Part shown: positions 55,864 to 64,000 of the stretch, piece by piece
Layout of the letters: the number at the start of each line of letters is the position of its first letter
Numbering within the stretch: the first letter of the stretch is position 1
Assembly (NCBI RefSeq): GCF_003815975.1
Contig: NZ_CP033932.1
Coordinates: 4,073,501-4,137,500 of the forward strand
DNA from: Chryseobacterium bernardetii
GTDB taxonomy: Bacteria > Bacteroidota > Bacteroidia > Flavobacteriales > Weeksellaceae
Length of the DNA stretch: 64,000 bases
Direction: 5' to 3'
Program-made: the position numbers and the translations under genes
The notes under the pieces: model-generated
Told to the model about the DNA's origin: nothing
The model's input: the letters and a program-made list of their open reading frames with translations, nothing else
The model's database searches: none

Positions 55864-56799
55864 TTATAATTTGTGTTCAATTCCGTTTAAAAGCATTGCT
55901 ATAATTCCTACAAAAACCCATAATCGTAATATATTAAGTGTAAGGAAGTTGCTTTTTCGGGTGGAATTTAAAAAGAGGTAAATACAAAGAATCATCACAA
56001 AAAGACCTCCTGCAAAATAATAAGCCATAAATCCTGTAACCCCGGTTTTCATAATAATTTTCATAGAAACTGCCATCGTTATGAGCAGTAAAGAGATAAG
56101 GATAATCTTCGTATTTCTGCTTTTAAAATAATTGGGAATGGTAGTGTAACCAAATGCTTTATCTACACTTCTGGTAAGGGTATCTTTTACAATATCTATG
56201 CATAAAAGAATCAGGAAAAGAAAAACAGCCATCAGAAAAACCTTCTTAGAAAAGGTCTCATAATAAACCATCATCCCAAAGAAAGGATATAAAGTGAGGC
56301 TTACAAAAGTGAGATTATTCAGAATTAAAATCCTGCTTAGCTTATGACTGTACAGCCACATAAAAAACTGATACACTACAAAAAAGATGAAAACATTGTG
56401 TGAGATCATCCAGGCTACTCCTAACGAAATTGCACTAAGCCCCAAATAGGCATATAGGAAATACTTCTGCTTAATGAAGCTTTGAATTCTGGTTCTGAAG
56501 GGTTTTACAATATGGTCTTTCTCCAGATCATAGAACTGATTGATGATTCCACCTGCTAAAATCGTAAGGACGGTACAGAAAATAATACCGTGTACTTTGA
56601 AATCAAAGACAAAATTTCTGAAGGATTCTTCCTGATTAAAAAGAAAAAATGTAGAAACGTAAAGGGCAAATGTAAGAAGGGCAGCTACAAAAAAACGTGC
56701 TCCAAGCAAAAAGCCCACGAATTGTGAAAATCTGTAATATAGAGATTTTGAGATATATTTTTTGGATTGGAAAGTTTCTTTTTCAGAATTCATTTCCAA
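55864..56799 (-). CDS. UbiA-superfamily prenyltransferase
   Basis: 311 residues with about eight membrane helices. Both UbiA motifs are visible: NQFYDLEKDHIVKPFRTR and DIVKDTLTRSVDKAFG. The relatives in Flavobacteriia are described as geranylgeranylglycerol-phosphate geranylgeranyltransferase-like, but the acceptor is not known. It overlaps no neighbour, and its start follows the mevalonate kinase stop by only 5 bases, so the two are translated from one transcript. Confidence 0.85.
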   Translation of the reverse strand: MEMNSEKETFQSKKYISKSLYYRFSQFVGFLLGARFFVAALLTFALYVSTFFLFNQEESFRNFVFDFKVHGIIFCTVLTILAGGIINQFYDLEKDHIVKPFRTRIQSFIKQKYFLYAYLGLSAISLGVAWMISHNVFIFFVVYQFFMWLYSHKLSRILILNNLTFVSLTLYPFFGMMVYYETFSKKVFLMAVFLFLILLCIDIVKDTLTRSVDKAFGYTTIPNYFKSRNTKIILISLLLITMAVSMKIIMKTGVTGFMAYYFAGGLFVMILCIYLFLNSTRKSNFLTLNILRLWVFVGIIAMLLNGIEHKL

Positions 56800-56804
56800 C
56801 CTGT

Positions 56805-57731
56805 TTAAAATCTGTAAATCACTTCTTTTTGGAAGCCATCAAGCATTTTTTCTGCTTTTTCATAGTCCTGGGTAAAGCCTAAAATATAGCCTCCACCACC
56901 GCTTCCGCAGAGTTTCAGGTAATAAGCATTGGAATCCAGTCCTTTTTTCCAGATATTAAAAATACTTTCAGGAATCATGGGACGGAAATGTTCATATGCC
57001 CAGTGAGAAAGCTTTTTCAGGTTTCTGAAGAAAGGATTCATATCTTTTTTAAGGAATGCTTCTATACAGGCGTTGTTGTAGCGGATAAATTCTTCTTTCA
57101 GCGTTTTACGGAACCCTTCTGCCTTCATTTTTTCAAAGAAAATCTGAATCATAGGCCCTGTTTCTCCTGTAATTCCGGAATCAATAAGGAAAATAGCTCC
57201 TTTTCCTTCCTGTCCTTCAGGGATTGATACTCTGTCTAAATTTTCTTTATTTTCAATAAGGATAGGCAGGTTCATATAGCAAATCAATGGATCCATTCCT
57301 GAACTTTTTCCGTGGAAATAGCTCTCCATTTCACCAAAAACAGCCTTTAATTTTTTAAGATTTTCCTTAGATATGTTGTCCGGATTCAGTTTGCTGATTG
57401 AATATTTTTCAAAAATAGCAGCTACCAAAGCGCCTGAGCTTCCTACTCCATATCCCTGTGGAATATTAGAATCGAAGAAAAGCCCGTTGGCGATATCTTT
57501 TTTGAAACTTTCAATATCCAATGTAAAGTCATCTGAAAGATCAAGCGTTGTAAGAAATTCTGAATATTTCTGCAGATGCCTGTTTGAATTAAGCTCAAAT
57601 TCTGAAGCCAGGTCTGAAAATTTTAAGGTTCCTTTGTAGAAGCTGTAAGGTACAACAAGCCCCTGGGAATCTTCAATCATTCCATATTCTCCAAACAGGA
57701 TTATTTTTGCATAAAATAAAGGGTTGGTCAT
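56805..57731 (-). CDS. Mevalonate kinase-like GHMP kinase
   Basis: 308 residues from MTNPLFYAKIILFGEYG. The longer frame to 57785 is not family-like. GHMP kinase motifs are the N-terminal YAKIILFGEYG, the ATP-loop PQGYGVGSSGALVAA and the C-terminal GSGGGGYILGF. This matches the mevalonate kinase clade of Flavobacteriia, consistent with use of the mevalonate route for isoprenoids. It precedes the prenyltransferase gene in the same transcript, linking precursor supply to prenyl transfer. Confidence 0.85.
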   Translation of the reverse strand: MTNPLFYAKIILFGEYGMIEDSQGLVVPYSFYKGTLKFSDLASEFELNSNRHLQKYSEFLTTLDLSDDFTLDIESFKKDIANGLFFDSNIPQGYGVGSSGALVAAIFEKYSISKLNPDNISKENLKKLKAVFGEMESYFHGKSSGMDPLICYMNLPILIENKENLDRVSIPEGQEGKGAIFLIDSGITGETGPMIQIFFEKMKAEGFRKTLKEEFIRYNNACIEAFLKKDMNPFFRNLKKLSHWAYEHFRPMIPESIFNIWKKGLDSNAYYLKLCGSGGGGYILGFTQDYEKAEKMLDGFQKEVIYRF

Positions 57732-57934
57732 ATTGACAATAAATCTTTTTGCAAAGTTAAAAATTATTCCGCTGAATATAAGCAAAACCCGGACCGAATT
57801 ATCATTTTTCTGGTTCTGCTTTACTTAAACTCTATATAAATATACAAAAAATCCACCAAATTCAGGAAGTTTCTGTATTAATTTATAGTTTAGCCATTGT
57901 GTGGACAGAAATTAATATTAAGTTAAAAAATAAA

Positions 57935-57958
57935 AAAAGACGTTAAAATAACGTCTTT
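57935..57958 (-). terminator. Terminator of the MFS gene
   Basis: Stem AAAAGACGTTA / TAACGTCTTTT with a short AAA loop, immediately downstream of the stop at 57965. Confidence 0.8.
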
Positions 57959-57964
57959 TAATTT

Positions 57965-59455
57965 TTATAGTGTTTCTCTGTCTTTTCTCATTTTAACCTT
58001 CAGGAACCGGATCAATATCAATCCTGCGCCAAAGAATAATGTCATAGACAAGGCTGCAATCCGCATATTATTAAAGTGCTCAATTAATGTTGCAAAGATA
58101 AATGTACCAATAATGATCGCTATCTTTTCCAATACATCATAAAAACTGAAATAGGTGGTGTTTTCCATAGAGTTTTCAGGAAGTAGTTTTGAATAAGTGG
58201 ATCTTGACATGGCCTGAAGACCTCCCATTACCAATCCCACTACTGCTGCTACTCCATAGAACTGATATTCTACTGTCGGATTTTCCTTGTTCAGGAAATA
58301 GGCCCAAATACAGGCAACGATCCATAAGAAGATAGCAATAGAAATAACGTTTCTGTTTCCAATCCTTTTGGATAACCTTGAGAAGATCACGGCTCCTATA
58401 ATGGCCTCAATCTGGATTACTAAAAGCGTTCCGATCAGTTTATCCTGTGCGAGGTTAATTTCACTTTTTCCAAATAAGGTGGCCATAAGGAAAATAGTCT
58501 GCATTCCCACACTGTAAAAGAAGAAACTGGATAAGAAGAATTTCAGGTTTCTGTCCTTGAAAAGTTCACCGCCTACTTTATACAGTTCGTGGAAGCTTTC
58601 TTTGGCAATATCCTTGTAAAAACTCATGTTATCCTTTAATACTTCAAAGAACCCACCCTGCTCTTCATGTTTTTTGAAGATATTCTTATAGTTTAATAAT
58701 ACAAGATCTTTAGGAAGCTTGTCTTTCACATCTCCAAACTGAGGAAGGTGCTTGAAGGTATATTGGGAGAACCCAAACCACCACGCTCCTGTCAGCAGGA
58801 AGCTTATTCTTGTAAATAGTAATTGCTGTGCTGCTCCTTTAGCAAAAACCTGAATCAGTACTAAACAGATTACCACCAATACAACGGAACCAATGTATCC
58901 ATAAACATATCCTCTTGCAGAAAGTGCATCCTGCCTGTCCGGTGTTGCAATATCCGGAAGGAAGGAATTATAAAACACCAAACTTCCCCAGAAACCTACA
59001 CTCGCTGTAATACTGAATAAGAGTCCCAAAAATACATTATGCATTCCTGTAAACATCGCTAATCCCATACAGGATGTTGCCCCAAGATAACAGAAAAACT
59101 GCAGGAATGATTTTTTATTTCCGATGGTATCCGCCAGCGAGGATAAAAACGGAGACAATAATACTACAATAAAGAAAGAGATGGTTAATGAATATCCGTA
59201 CACTGCATCCGGCTGGTATTCGTTCCCGAAAATTTTGATGGCATGTCTTACCGGGACATCAATCCATTTTTTGGTTTCCGTCACATATTCTTTTTTCTCG
59301 TACGCAGTGGTAAGAATAGAGTAATAAATGGGAAAAATAGTGGAAGTAATAACCAGGGAATACACAGAGTTGGCCCAGTCATATACCGCCCAGGCTTTCA
59401 TAATCTTCGGATTATTCTTTATGTTGTTGGGCTGTCGATTCTCAGTTTCAGACAT
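57965..59455 (-). CDS. UMF1/Atg22-like MFS transporter
   Basis: 496 residues with about twelve membrane helices. The WAVYDWANSVYSLVI motif in the first helix is diagnostic of the UMF1 (Atg22-like) MFS family. Other landmarks are LADTIGNKKSF (MFS loop), and the central loop between helices 6 and 7 is long and charged. The family moves amino acids or similar compounds in fungi; in bacteria the substrate is unknown. It is transcribed alone. Confidence 0.85.
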   Translation of the reverse strand: MSETENRQPNNIKNNPKIMKAWAVYDWANSVYSLVITSTIFPIYYSILTTAYEKKEYVTETKKWIDVPVRHAIKIFGNEYQPDAVYGYSLTISFFIVVLLSPFLSSLADTIGNKKSFLQFFCYLGATSCMGLAMFTGMHNVFLGLLFSITASVGFWGSLVFYNSFLPDIATPDRQDALSARGYVYGYIGSVVLVVICLVLIQVFAKGAAQQLLFTRISFLLTGAWWFGFSQYTFKHLPQFGDVKDKLPKDLVLLNYKNIFKKHEEQGGFFEVLKDNMSFYKDIAKESFHELYKVGGELFKDRNLKFFLSSFFFYSVGMQTIFLMATLFGKSEINLAQDKLIGTLLVIQIEAIIGAVIFSRLSKRIGNRNVISIAIFLWIVACIWAYFLNKENPTVEYQFYGVAAVVGLVMGGLQAMSRSTYSKLLPENSMENTTYFSFYDVLEKIAIIIGTFIFATLIEHFNNMRIAALSMTLFFGAGLILIRFLKVKMRKDRETL

Positions 59456-59490
59456 TTCAAATAAATATTAGTAGCACAAAAATAAAAAAA

Positions 59491-59539
59491 CCATTAAGAA
59501 ATGGATAAGATTTTAAAAAAATTATCAATTCCTTAATGG
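59491..59539 (-). terminator. Long imperfect hairpin after the thiolase gene
   Basis: CCATTAAG at 59491-59498 pairs with CTTAATGG at 59532-59539, with inner partial pairing. It is terminator-like for the minus-strand thiolase at 59562. Confidence 0.55.
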
Positions 59540-59561
59540 CAATATACTCTGAAACAGAATA

Positions 59562-60740
59562 TTAGATATTTTCAATCACAATTGCAGAAGCTCCGCCACC
59601 ACCGTTGCAGATAGCTGCTGCGCCGTATTTTGCATTATTTTGCTTCAATACGTTAATTAATGTGACAATAATTCTTGATCCTGAACTTCCAAGTGGATGC
59701 CCTAATGCTACTGCACCTCCGTTTACGTTTACTTTAGATGCATCTAATCCTAAGATTTTGTTATTAGCAAGACCTACTACCGAGAAAGCTTCATTAAACT
59801 CGAAGAAATCGATATCAGATATTTCCAGTCCTGCTTTTTTAAGAGCAATAGGTAAAGCTTTAGCCGGAGCTGTTGTAAAGTTTTCAGGCTCCTGAGCTGC
59901 ATCAGCATAAGAAACGATCTTTGCTAATGGTTTTAATCCTAATTCTTCCATTTTTTCTTTAGAAACGAGGATTAATGCAGATGCCCCATCATTCAATGTG
60001 GAAGCATTGGCAGCTGTTACTGTTCCTTCTTCTTTTTTGAAAACGGTAGGAAGAGTTGTAATTCTGTCGAAGTTTACAGCTTTGTACTCTTCATCTTCAG
60101 CAAAGATAACAGGCTCTCCTTTTCTTTGAGGGATGGAAACCGGTACGATTTCGTCATTGAATTTCCCTTCGCTCCAGGCTTTTGCAGATCTCTTATAAGA
60201 TTCTATAGCAAAATTATCCTGATCTTCTCTTGAAATGTTATAATCAACAGCGCATTTTTCTGCACATACTCCCATATGTACTTTGTTGTATACGTCTGTA
60301 AGCCCATCCAACACCATTCCGTCCTGCATTTTGATATCGCCCAGCTTTGTGGCTACTCTTGCATTATAATAGTGAGGAACCAAAGACATATTTTCCATAC
60401 CTCCTGCAACAATTACTTCTGCATCTCCAGCTTTAATTGCCTGTGCTGCCATTGTTACAGCCTTCATCCCTGAAGCACATACTTTATTTACTGTAGTGGA
60501 AGGGGTATTCACAGAAAGACCTGCTCCTAATGCTACCTGACGAGCCGGCGCCTGGCCTTCTCCTGCCTGCAGCACATTTCCCATATAAATCTCCTGAACG
60601 TTAGCAGGATCTAAACCAATTTTATCTAATGCTCCTTTTACAGCAGTAGCTCCCAGTTTAGTAGCCGGAACTGTTGACAAACTTCCCATAAAACTCCCCA
60701 TAGGTGTTCTTACTGCGGAAACAATGAATACTTCTTTCAT
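59562..60740 (-). CDS. Acetyl-CoA acetyltransferase / thiolase
   Basis: 392 residues. Thiolase active-site Cys88 in NKVCASGMK, the His of NGGAVALGHPLGSSG and the second Cys of CNGGGGAS near 378 are all present. This is the biosynthetic or degradative thiolase family: it condenses two acetyl-CoA or cleaves acyl-CoA. It could feed the mevalonate route that the kinase at 56805 serves, though the genes are not linked. It is a single transcription unit. Confidence 0.93.
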   Translation of the reverse strand: MKEVFIVSAVRTPMGSFMGSLSTVPATKLGATAVKGALDKIGLDPANVQEIYMGNVLQAGEGQAPARQVALGAGLSVNTPSTTVNKVCASGMKAVTMAAQAIKAGDAEVIVAGGMENMSLVPHYYNARVATKLGDIKMQDGMVLDGLTDVYNKVHMGVCAEKCAVDYNISREDQDNFAIESYKRSAKAWSEGKFNDEIVPVSIPQRKGEPVIFAEDEEYKAVNFDRITTLPTVFKKEEGTVTAANASTLNDGASALILVSKEKMEELGLKPLAKIVSYADAAQEPENFTTAPAKALPIALKKAGLEISDIDFFEFNEAFSVVGLANNKILGLDASKVNVNGGAVALGHPLGSSGSRIIVTLINVLKQNNAKYGAAAICNGGGGASAIVIENI

Positions 60741-60797
60741 GTATATAATTTTTATTTTAGCGAAAACGAAGCCTAAACTTCATCTTTATCATTAAAC

Positions 60798-61208
60798 TTA
60801 TTTAACTTTTATGTATACCACATCAAATTGAGAGCCTTCAATCTTTATATTGATCTTTAAAAGATTATCCTGAGTGGCTATCACTTTATTATTGAAAACA
60901 TCTCCAATCTGTGCAGGATCATTTTTATCTGACTTTTCCATAACAATTGACTTATAGTTACAGTCATCAATAAAAACCAGGGTAGATTTTATATAATCTT
61001 TTCCATTATTAAAATATTCAGTCTGAATATTACCTTTAATAGTCATATGCCAGATGGATTCAGGATAATTAGCCCTTAGAAATTTACCTTCTTTTATATT
61101 GGCGCATTTTACAGGATTATCCGGTTTTTTCTGCTCTGTTTTCTGGGATTTGACCTGAACAGCCATCAACAATAATACCCCAGCTAAAGATACTTTTAAA
61201 AGGTTCAT
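60798..61208 (-). CDS. Secreted protein of unknown function
   Basis: 136 residues with a signal peptide (MNLLKVSLAGVLLLMAVQVKSQ). The mature protein has a Cys pair (VKCANIKEG and DDCNYKS) and beta-strand-rich sequence such as HMTIKGNIQTEYFN. I see no known domain. It lies directly after the membrane-protein gene at 61210 and could be co-transcribed with it. Confidence 0.65.
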   Translation of the reverse strand: MNLLKVSLAGVLLLMAVQVKSQKTEQKKPDNPVKCANIKEGKFLRANYPESIWHMTIKGNIQTEYFNNGKDYIKSTLVFIDDCNYKSIVMEKSDKNDPAQIGDVFNNKVIATQDNLLKINIKIEGSQFDVVYIKVK

Positions 61209-61209
61209 A

Positions 61210-61614
61210 TTATATTTGAGTTCGTTGATTTACTTTTTTACTATTTCCTGCAAAAACCATTAAAAAGGCTCCTAGAAATTCTACAATCCAACCCCACTTT
61301 AACTTCACAATTCCTGCAAAAGCTTCCCTCCATGATTTAAAGGGCAAAAAGCTGAAGTAATCTAAAGACTGTAGTTTAACAGCCACCAGAGTGAATGCAA
61401 ATAACAGAATAAGCAGGATTCCAAAAAACCTAACGATTTTTGCACTGTTATTGACAATTCCAAAAACGGCACATGCAGCAAAAATCCAGCATGCTATAGC
61501 CAAATAGTGGTCTAGTTTCCAATAATTCCAGTTTCCTATGATGGGTACATGTACCAAAGGCAGAAAACTTCCTACAACCACTAATAACAATCCTAATAAC
61601 TGTATATTTTTCAT
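61210..61614 (-). CDS. Small membrane protein of unknown function
   Basis: 134 residues from the ATG at 61614 (MKNIQLLGLLLVVVGSF); the upstream in-frame start at 61695 adds no conserved sequence. Four membrane helices: 3-20, 36-58, 65-85 and 105-125. It has no known family. Its stop is one base from the next gene's start, so the pair likely form an operon. Confidence 0.65.
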   Translation of the reverse strand: MKNIQLLGLLLVVVGSFLPLVHVPIIGNWNYWKLDHYLAIACWIFAACAVFGIVNNSAKIVRFFGILLILLFAFTLVAVKLQSLDYFSFLPFKSWREAFAGIVKLKWGWIVEFLGAFLMVFAGNSKKVNQRTQI

Positions 61615-61854
61615 ATTTACTAAAGTGCCAAAATACAAAAAAAAACACATTTTCAAATCATCTGTTACCAAACGGGCATTTCCACTCCCTAACAATCATT
61701 AGTCACAATAAAAAACTTCCAGTATTGAATATTAATCAATAGAATAGCGATTATATTGATTAATTACAAAAACCAAATTACCGTTATGATAATTTTTGAA
61801 TCCCATTTTATGCTTATGAGTAGTTTAGCTTGACGATCAAATGGTTAAAAATAA

Positions 61855-61889
61855 AAAATTGCACTCTCTGTAAGAAGGTGCAATTTTTT
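61855..61889 (-). terminator. Terminator of the nucleoside permease gene
   Basis: 11-bp stem AAAAATTGCAC / GTGCAATTTTT, 21 bases past the stop at 61910. Confidence 0.8.
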
Positions 61890-61909
61890 ATTGTTTAATG
61901 ATTTTATGA

Positions 61910-63292
61910 TTAATGCTTCACTGAAGAAACATCTTCAGGTTTATGTTTATGTTTAAATAAAACAGCAAAAAATATTGCCAGCACTAATGAATACATCGCA
62001 AATGAAAGCCAGATCTGGTGCCAGTCTTTTACCATTACTGCAGAAGAAAGTGTTCCATCTTTATTGACAACTGCATTAAAGCTATTCTTTAAAATTTCCA
62101 GGAATGTAGGATTATCCGGCGTTGTTTCCAGATATGTTGACAATTCTGTAGCTGTTGTAAACTTGTGGGTAAAGAATTTATCAATGGCCCAACCTGCAAT
62201 ATAACTGCCAAAAACAGCTCCAAAGCCGTTGGTCATCATCATGAATAAACCTTGTGCTGATGAACGGATTTTTTTATCTGTAGTTGTCTCTACGAAAAGC
62301 GAGCCTGAAATATTGAAGAAATCGAAAGCCATTCCGTATACGATACATGAAAGTATAATTAAAGACAGACCAAAACCATCCGGTACGCCATATGCAAAGA
62401 AACCAAATCTTAATACCCATGCAAGCATAGACATTAACATTACTTTTTTAATACCGAATTTCTTAAGGAAAAAAGGAATTGCCAGGATAAAAAGGGTTTC
62501 AGAAACCTGGGAAATAGACATGATGATAGTAGATCTCTGTACTACGAATGAATCAGCATATTTTGGAAAATGAGCAAATTCACTTAAGAATACATCTCCA
62601 TAAGCATTTGTTAACTGAAGTGCTGCTCCTAAAAGCATAGAAAACAGGAAGAACAATGCCATTTTATAATTTCCAAAAAGCTTAAAGGCATTTAATCCTA
62701 ATTGTTCTGACAAAGGAGAGTTTTTATCAATTAGTTTCTGCGGTGGGCATTTTGGTAAAGTAAGGGCATAGATCCCTAAGAATATGGCTACTGCTCCACC
62801 AATATAAAACTGTCCTTCTGTTGCTTTATTACCGCTAAGGTTAGTGATCCACATGGCTACAATAAAACCGATAGTTCCCCATACACGGATTGGCGGGAAA
62901 TCTTTCACTACATCCATATTATTATTCTTTAAAATAGTGTAGGAAATTGAATTGGCCAAAGCAATAGTAGGCATATAAAAACACATTGCAACAAGCATCA
63001 CCGAAAAGAAGGAATTAGGATCTGCAGAGTGTGGCAAAATGAAAAGAATAGCCCCGTAAAGAATGTGTAATACTGAAAAAATTCGCTCAGCGTTTACCCA
63101 ACGGTCTGCAATAATTCCAGTTATGGTTGGCATAAAAATAGAAGCAATTCCCATTGTTCCGAAAACAGCTCCAAACTGTGTTCCTTCCCAATGTTTAGTA
63201 CCAAACCAGAAGTTTGCCATCGTAATCAGCCATGCTCCCCACACAAAAAACTGGAGAAAACTGAGGATGGTCAGTCGTAATTTTAAATTCAT
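61910..63292 (-). CDS. NupG-like nucleoside:H+ symporter (MFS)
   Basis: 460 residues with twelve membrane helices. The N-terminus LTILSFLQFFVWGAWLITMANFW is the start of the bacterial nucleoside symporter (NHS/NupG) family, followed by GIIADRWVNAERIF and GALQLTNAYGDVFL. It would import nucleosides with protons. It follows the bifunctional nuclease gene by 20 bases on the same strand, a possible two-gene operon. Confidence 0.9.
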   Translation of the reverse strand: MNLKLRLTILSFLQFFVWGAWLITMANFWFGTKHWEGTQFGAVFGTMGIASIFMPTITGIIADRWVNAERIFSVLHILYGAILFILPHSADPNSFFSVMLVAMCFYMPTIALANSISYTILKNNNMDVVKDFPPIRVWGTIGFIVAMWITNLSGNKATEGQFYIGGAVAIFLGIYALTLPKCPPQKLIDKNSPLSEQLGLNAFKLFGNYKMALFFLFSMLLGAALQLTNAYGDVFLSEFAHFPKYADSFVVQRSTIIMSISQVSETLFILAIPFFLKKFGIKKVMLMSMLAWVLRFGFFAYGVPDGFGLSLIILSCIVYGMAFDFFNISGSLFVETTTDKKIRSSAQGLFMMMTNGFGAVFGSYIAGWAIDKFFTHKFTTATELSTYLETTPDNPTFLEILKNSFNAVVNKDGTLSSAVMVKDWHQIWLSFAMYSLVLAIFFAVLFKHKHKPEDVSSVKH

Positions 63293-63312
63293 TTTTATAT
63301 AAAGTATCTCTT

Positions 63313-63912
63313 TTAGTCAATTTTCTTTTTCCTCCTCTTGATTTCTTCCTGAATTTCAAGGGCGGTGTCATAGTCTTCTTCTTTAACGGCATCATCCAGT
63401 AGTTTCTGAAGTTCCTCCATAGAAAGGGATTTTAAGTTGTCTTCAGTTTGTACCGTTTCTGAAAACGTCTGCTCTTCTCTTGATACATCTTCCAGTTCCA
63501 ATAGGATTCCGGCTTCATTCAGAACCTGTTGAGTGGTAAAGATGGGTGCATCGAATCTTACGGCCATGGCAACGGCATCAGAAGTTCTTGCATCAAGGAT
63601 CAGTTCTTCATCAGTAACTTTATTTTTAAAGTTAATATTTGAAAAGAATACCCCATCTACAATCTGGTAAATGATTACAGAAACCAACTCATAATTGGCC
63701 GATACGATAAATTTTGAGAATAAGTCGTGGGTAAGAGGGCGCGGTGGATGGATATCTTTTTCCAGTCCGAGAGAGATAGATTGAGCTTCGAAATTTCCTA
63801 TAACAACAGGTAATTTTATGTGTGTTTCCTCATGCTCCAGTAACAATGCGTACGCCCCCGATTGAGTCTGGCTGTACGATATTCCGCGAATAATTAGCTG
63901 CTTATAATCCAT
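63313..63912 (-). CDS. Bifunctional nuclease family protein with UVR motif
   Basis: 199 residues. The N-terminal 135 residues are the bifunctional nuclease (DUF151) domain: RGISYSQTQSGAYALLLEHEE, then LPVVIGNFEAQSI and LDARTSDAVAMAVRF. The C-terminus (about 165-195) is a UVR-like helical motif, EELQKLLDDAVKEEDYDTAL. The family has DNase/RNase activity in plants and Mycobacterium; the bacterial role is uncertain. A TATATTTG at 63918-63925 ends only 5 bases from the ATG, so the message may be leaderless. Confidence 0.87.
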   Translation of the reverse strand: MDYKQLIIRGISYSQTQSGAYALLLEHEETHIKLPVVIGNFEAQSISLGLEKDIHPPRPLTHDLFSKFIVSANYELVSVIIYQIVDGVFFSNINFKNKVTDEELILDARTSDAVAMAVRFDAPIFTTQQVLNEAGILLELEDVSREEQTFSETVQTEDNLKSLSMEELQKLLDDAVKEEDYDTALEIQEEIKRRKKKID

Positions 63913-63917
63913 AGCTA

Positions 63918-63925
63918 CAAATATA
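63918..63925 (-). promoter_or_regulatory. -7 element next to the bifunctional nuclease start
   Basis: Minus-strand TATATTTG ending 5 bases before the ATG. No clear TTG -33 box upstream. Confidence 0.5.
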
Positions 63926-63962
63926 GATTAATTTTTTGTTGTGATTTCACTTTTTTGCACAA

Positions 63963-63994
63963 AAATAAAAGCCCGGAAAGCCGAGCTTTTATTT
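63963..63994. terminator. Terminator at the right edge
   Basis: AAATAAAAGC / GCTTTTATTT stem with an inner CGG / CCG, probably the terminator of a gene beyond the window. Confidence 0.7.
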
Positions 63995-64000
63995 GTATGG

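Overview
The window looks like chromosomal DNA of a Flavobacteriia (Bacteroidota) bacterium, most like Chryseobacterium or a close relative. The evidence is the low G+C, AT-rich intergenic DNA, promoters of the TTG-N17-23-TAnnTTTG type (for example at the SRP RNA, ribF, atpD and the cysteate-synthase-like gene), SPII lipoproteins with short SC-type lipoboxes, and typical family content: DUF2723 O-mannosyltransferase, DUF4199, DUF4286, DUF4920, DUF4280, Bacteroidetes-type TssE/TssF, a split atpDC operon and a mevalonate-route kinase. Most of the window is core genome, and most genes are on the minus strand.

Layout. 1-4502: a truncated GT-C membrane glycosyltransferase and a large DUF2723 protein glycosyltransferase. 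4725-8824: a plus-strand block with a cysteate/cysteine-synthase-like PLP enzyme, an alpha-oxoamine synthase that together with it resembles a sulfonolipid (capnine) pathway, an EamA transporter and a predicted beta-helix protein. 9073-11268: a B12-binding-type radical SAM protein with a TTG start. 11270-11768: intergenic DNA packed with several small repeat families. 12678-15675: atpDC diverging from ribF. 15722-27094: mostly envelope and secreted proteins, glutathione peroxidase, kdsB, PAP2 phosphatase, aminotransferase and phosphohexomutase. 27446-27968: a degraded PAAR-like (DUF4280) gene. 28103-29898: GT2/DUF4199 and the SRP RNA. 30017-36980: menaquinone genes menB-menA and neighbours, then gyrA with a TPR gene. 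37129-39160: small lipoproteins, GNAT and DUF421.

39255-41191 is a lipoprotein gene split by a complete ISL3/ISAon1-like insertion sequence with 8-bp target duplications; removing the element restores a 180-residue reading frame exactly. Just beyond it lies an unlisted 44-residue peptide gene with a double-glycine leader and four cysteines (41221-41355, minus). 42483-50551 holds uvrA, an isolated type VI secretion module (tssE-tssF-lipoprotein) and an amino-acid permease.

50694-54031 holds a DUF4920 protein, an M14 carboxypeptidase and, across a 920-bp gap, an XRE-type repressor gene. The gap carries six copies of a dyad operator-like motif (TTACATTTGTAA type). 54630-63912 holds proline dehydrogenase, a UbiA prenyltransferase with mevalonate kinase, an MFS protein, thiolase, a nucleoside permease and a bifunctional nuclease.

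The most interesting items are the operator array beside the XRE gene, the double-glycine peptide, the clean IS disruption, the sulfonolipid pair and the decayed T6SS cargo gene. No CRISPR array, tRNA, rRNA or prophage was seen.
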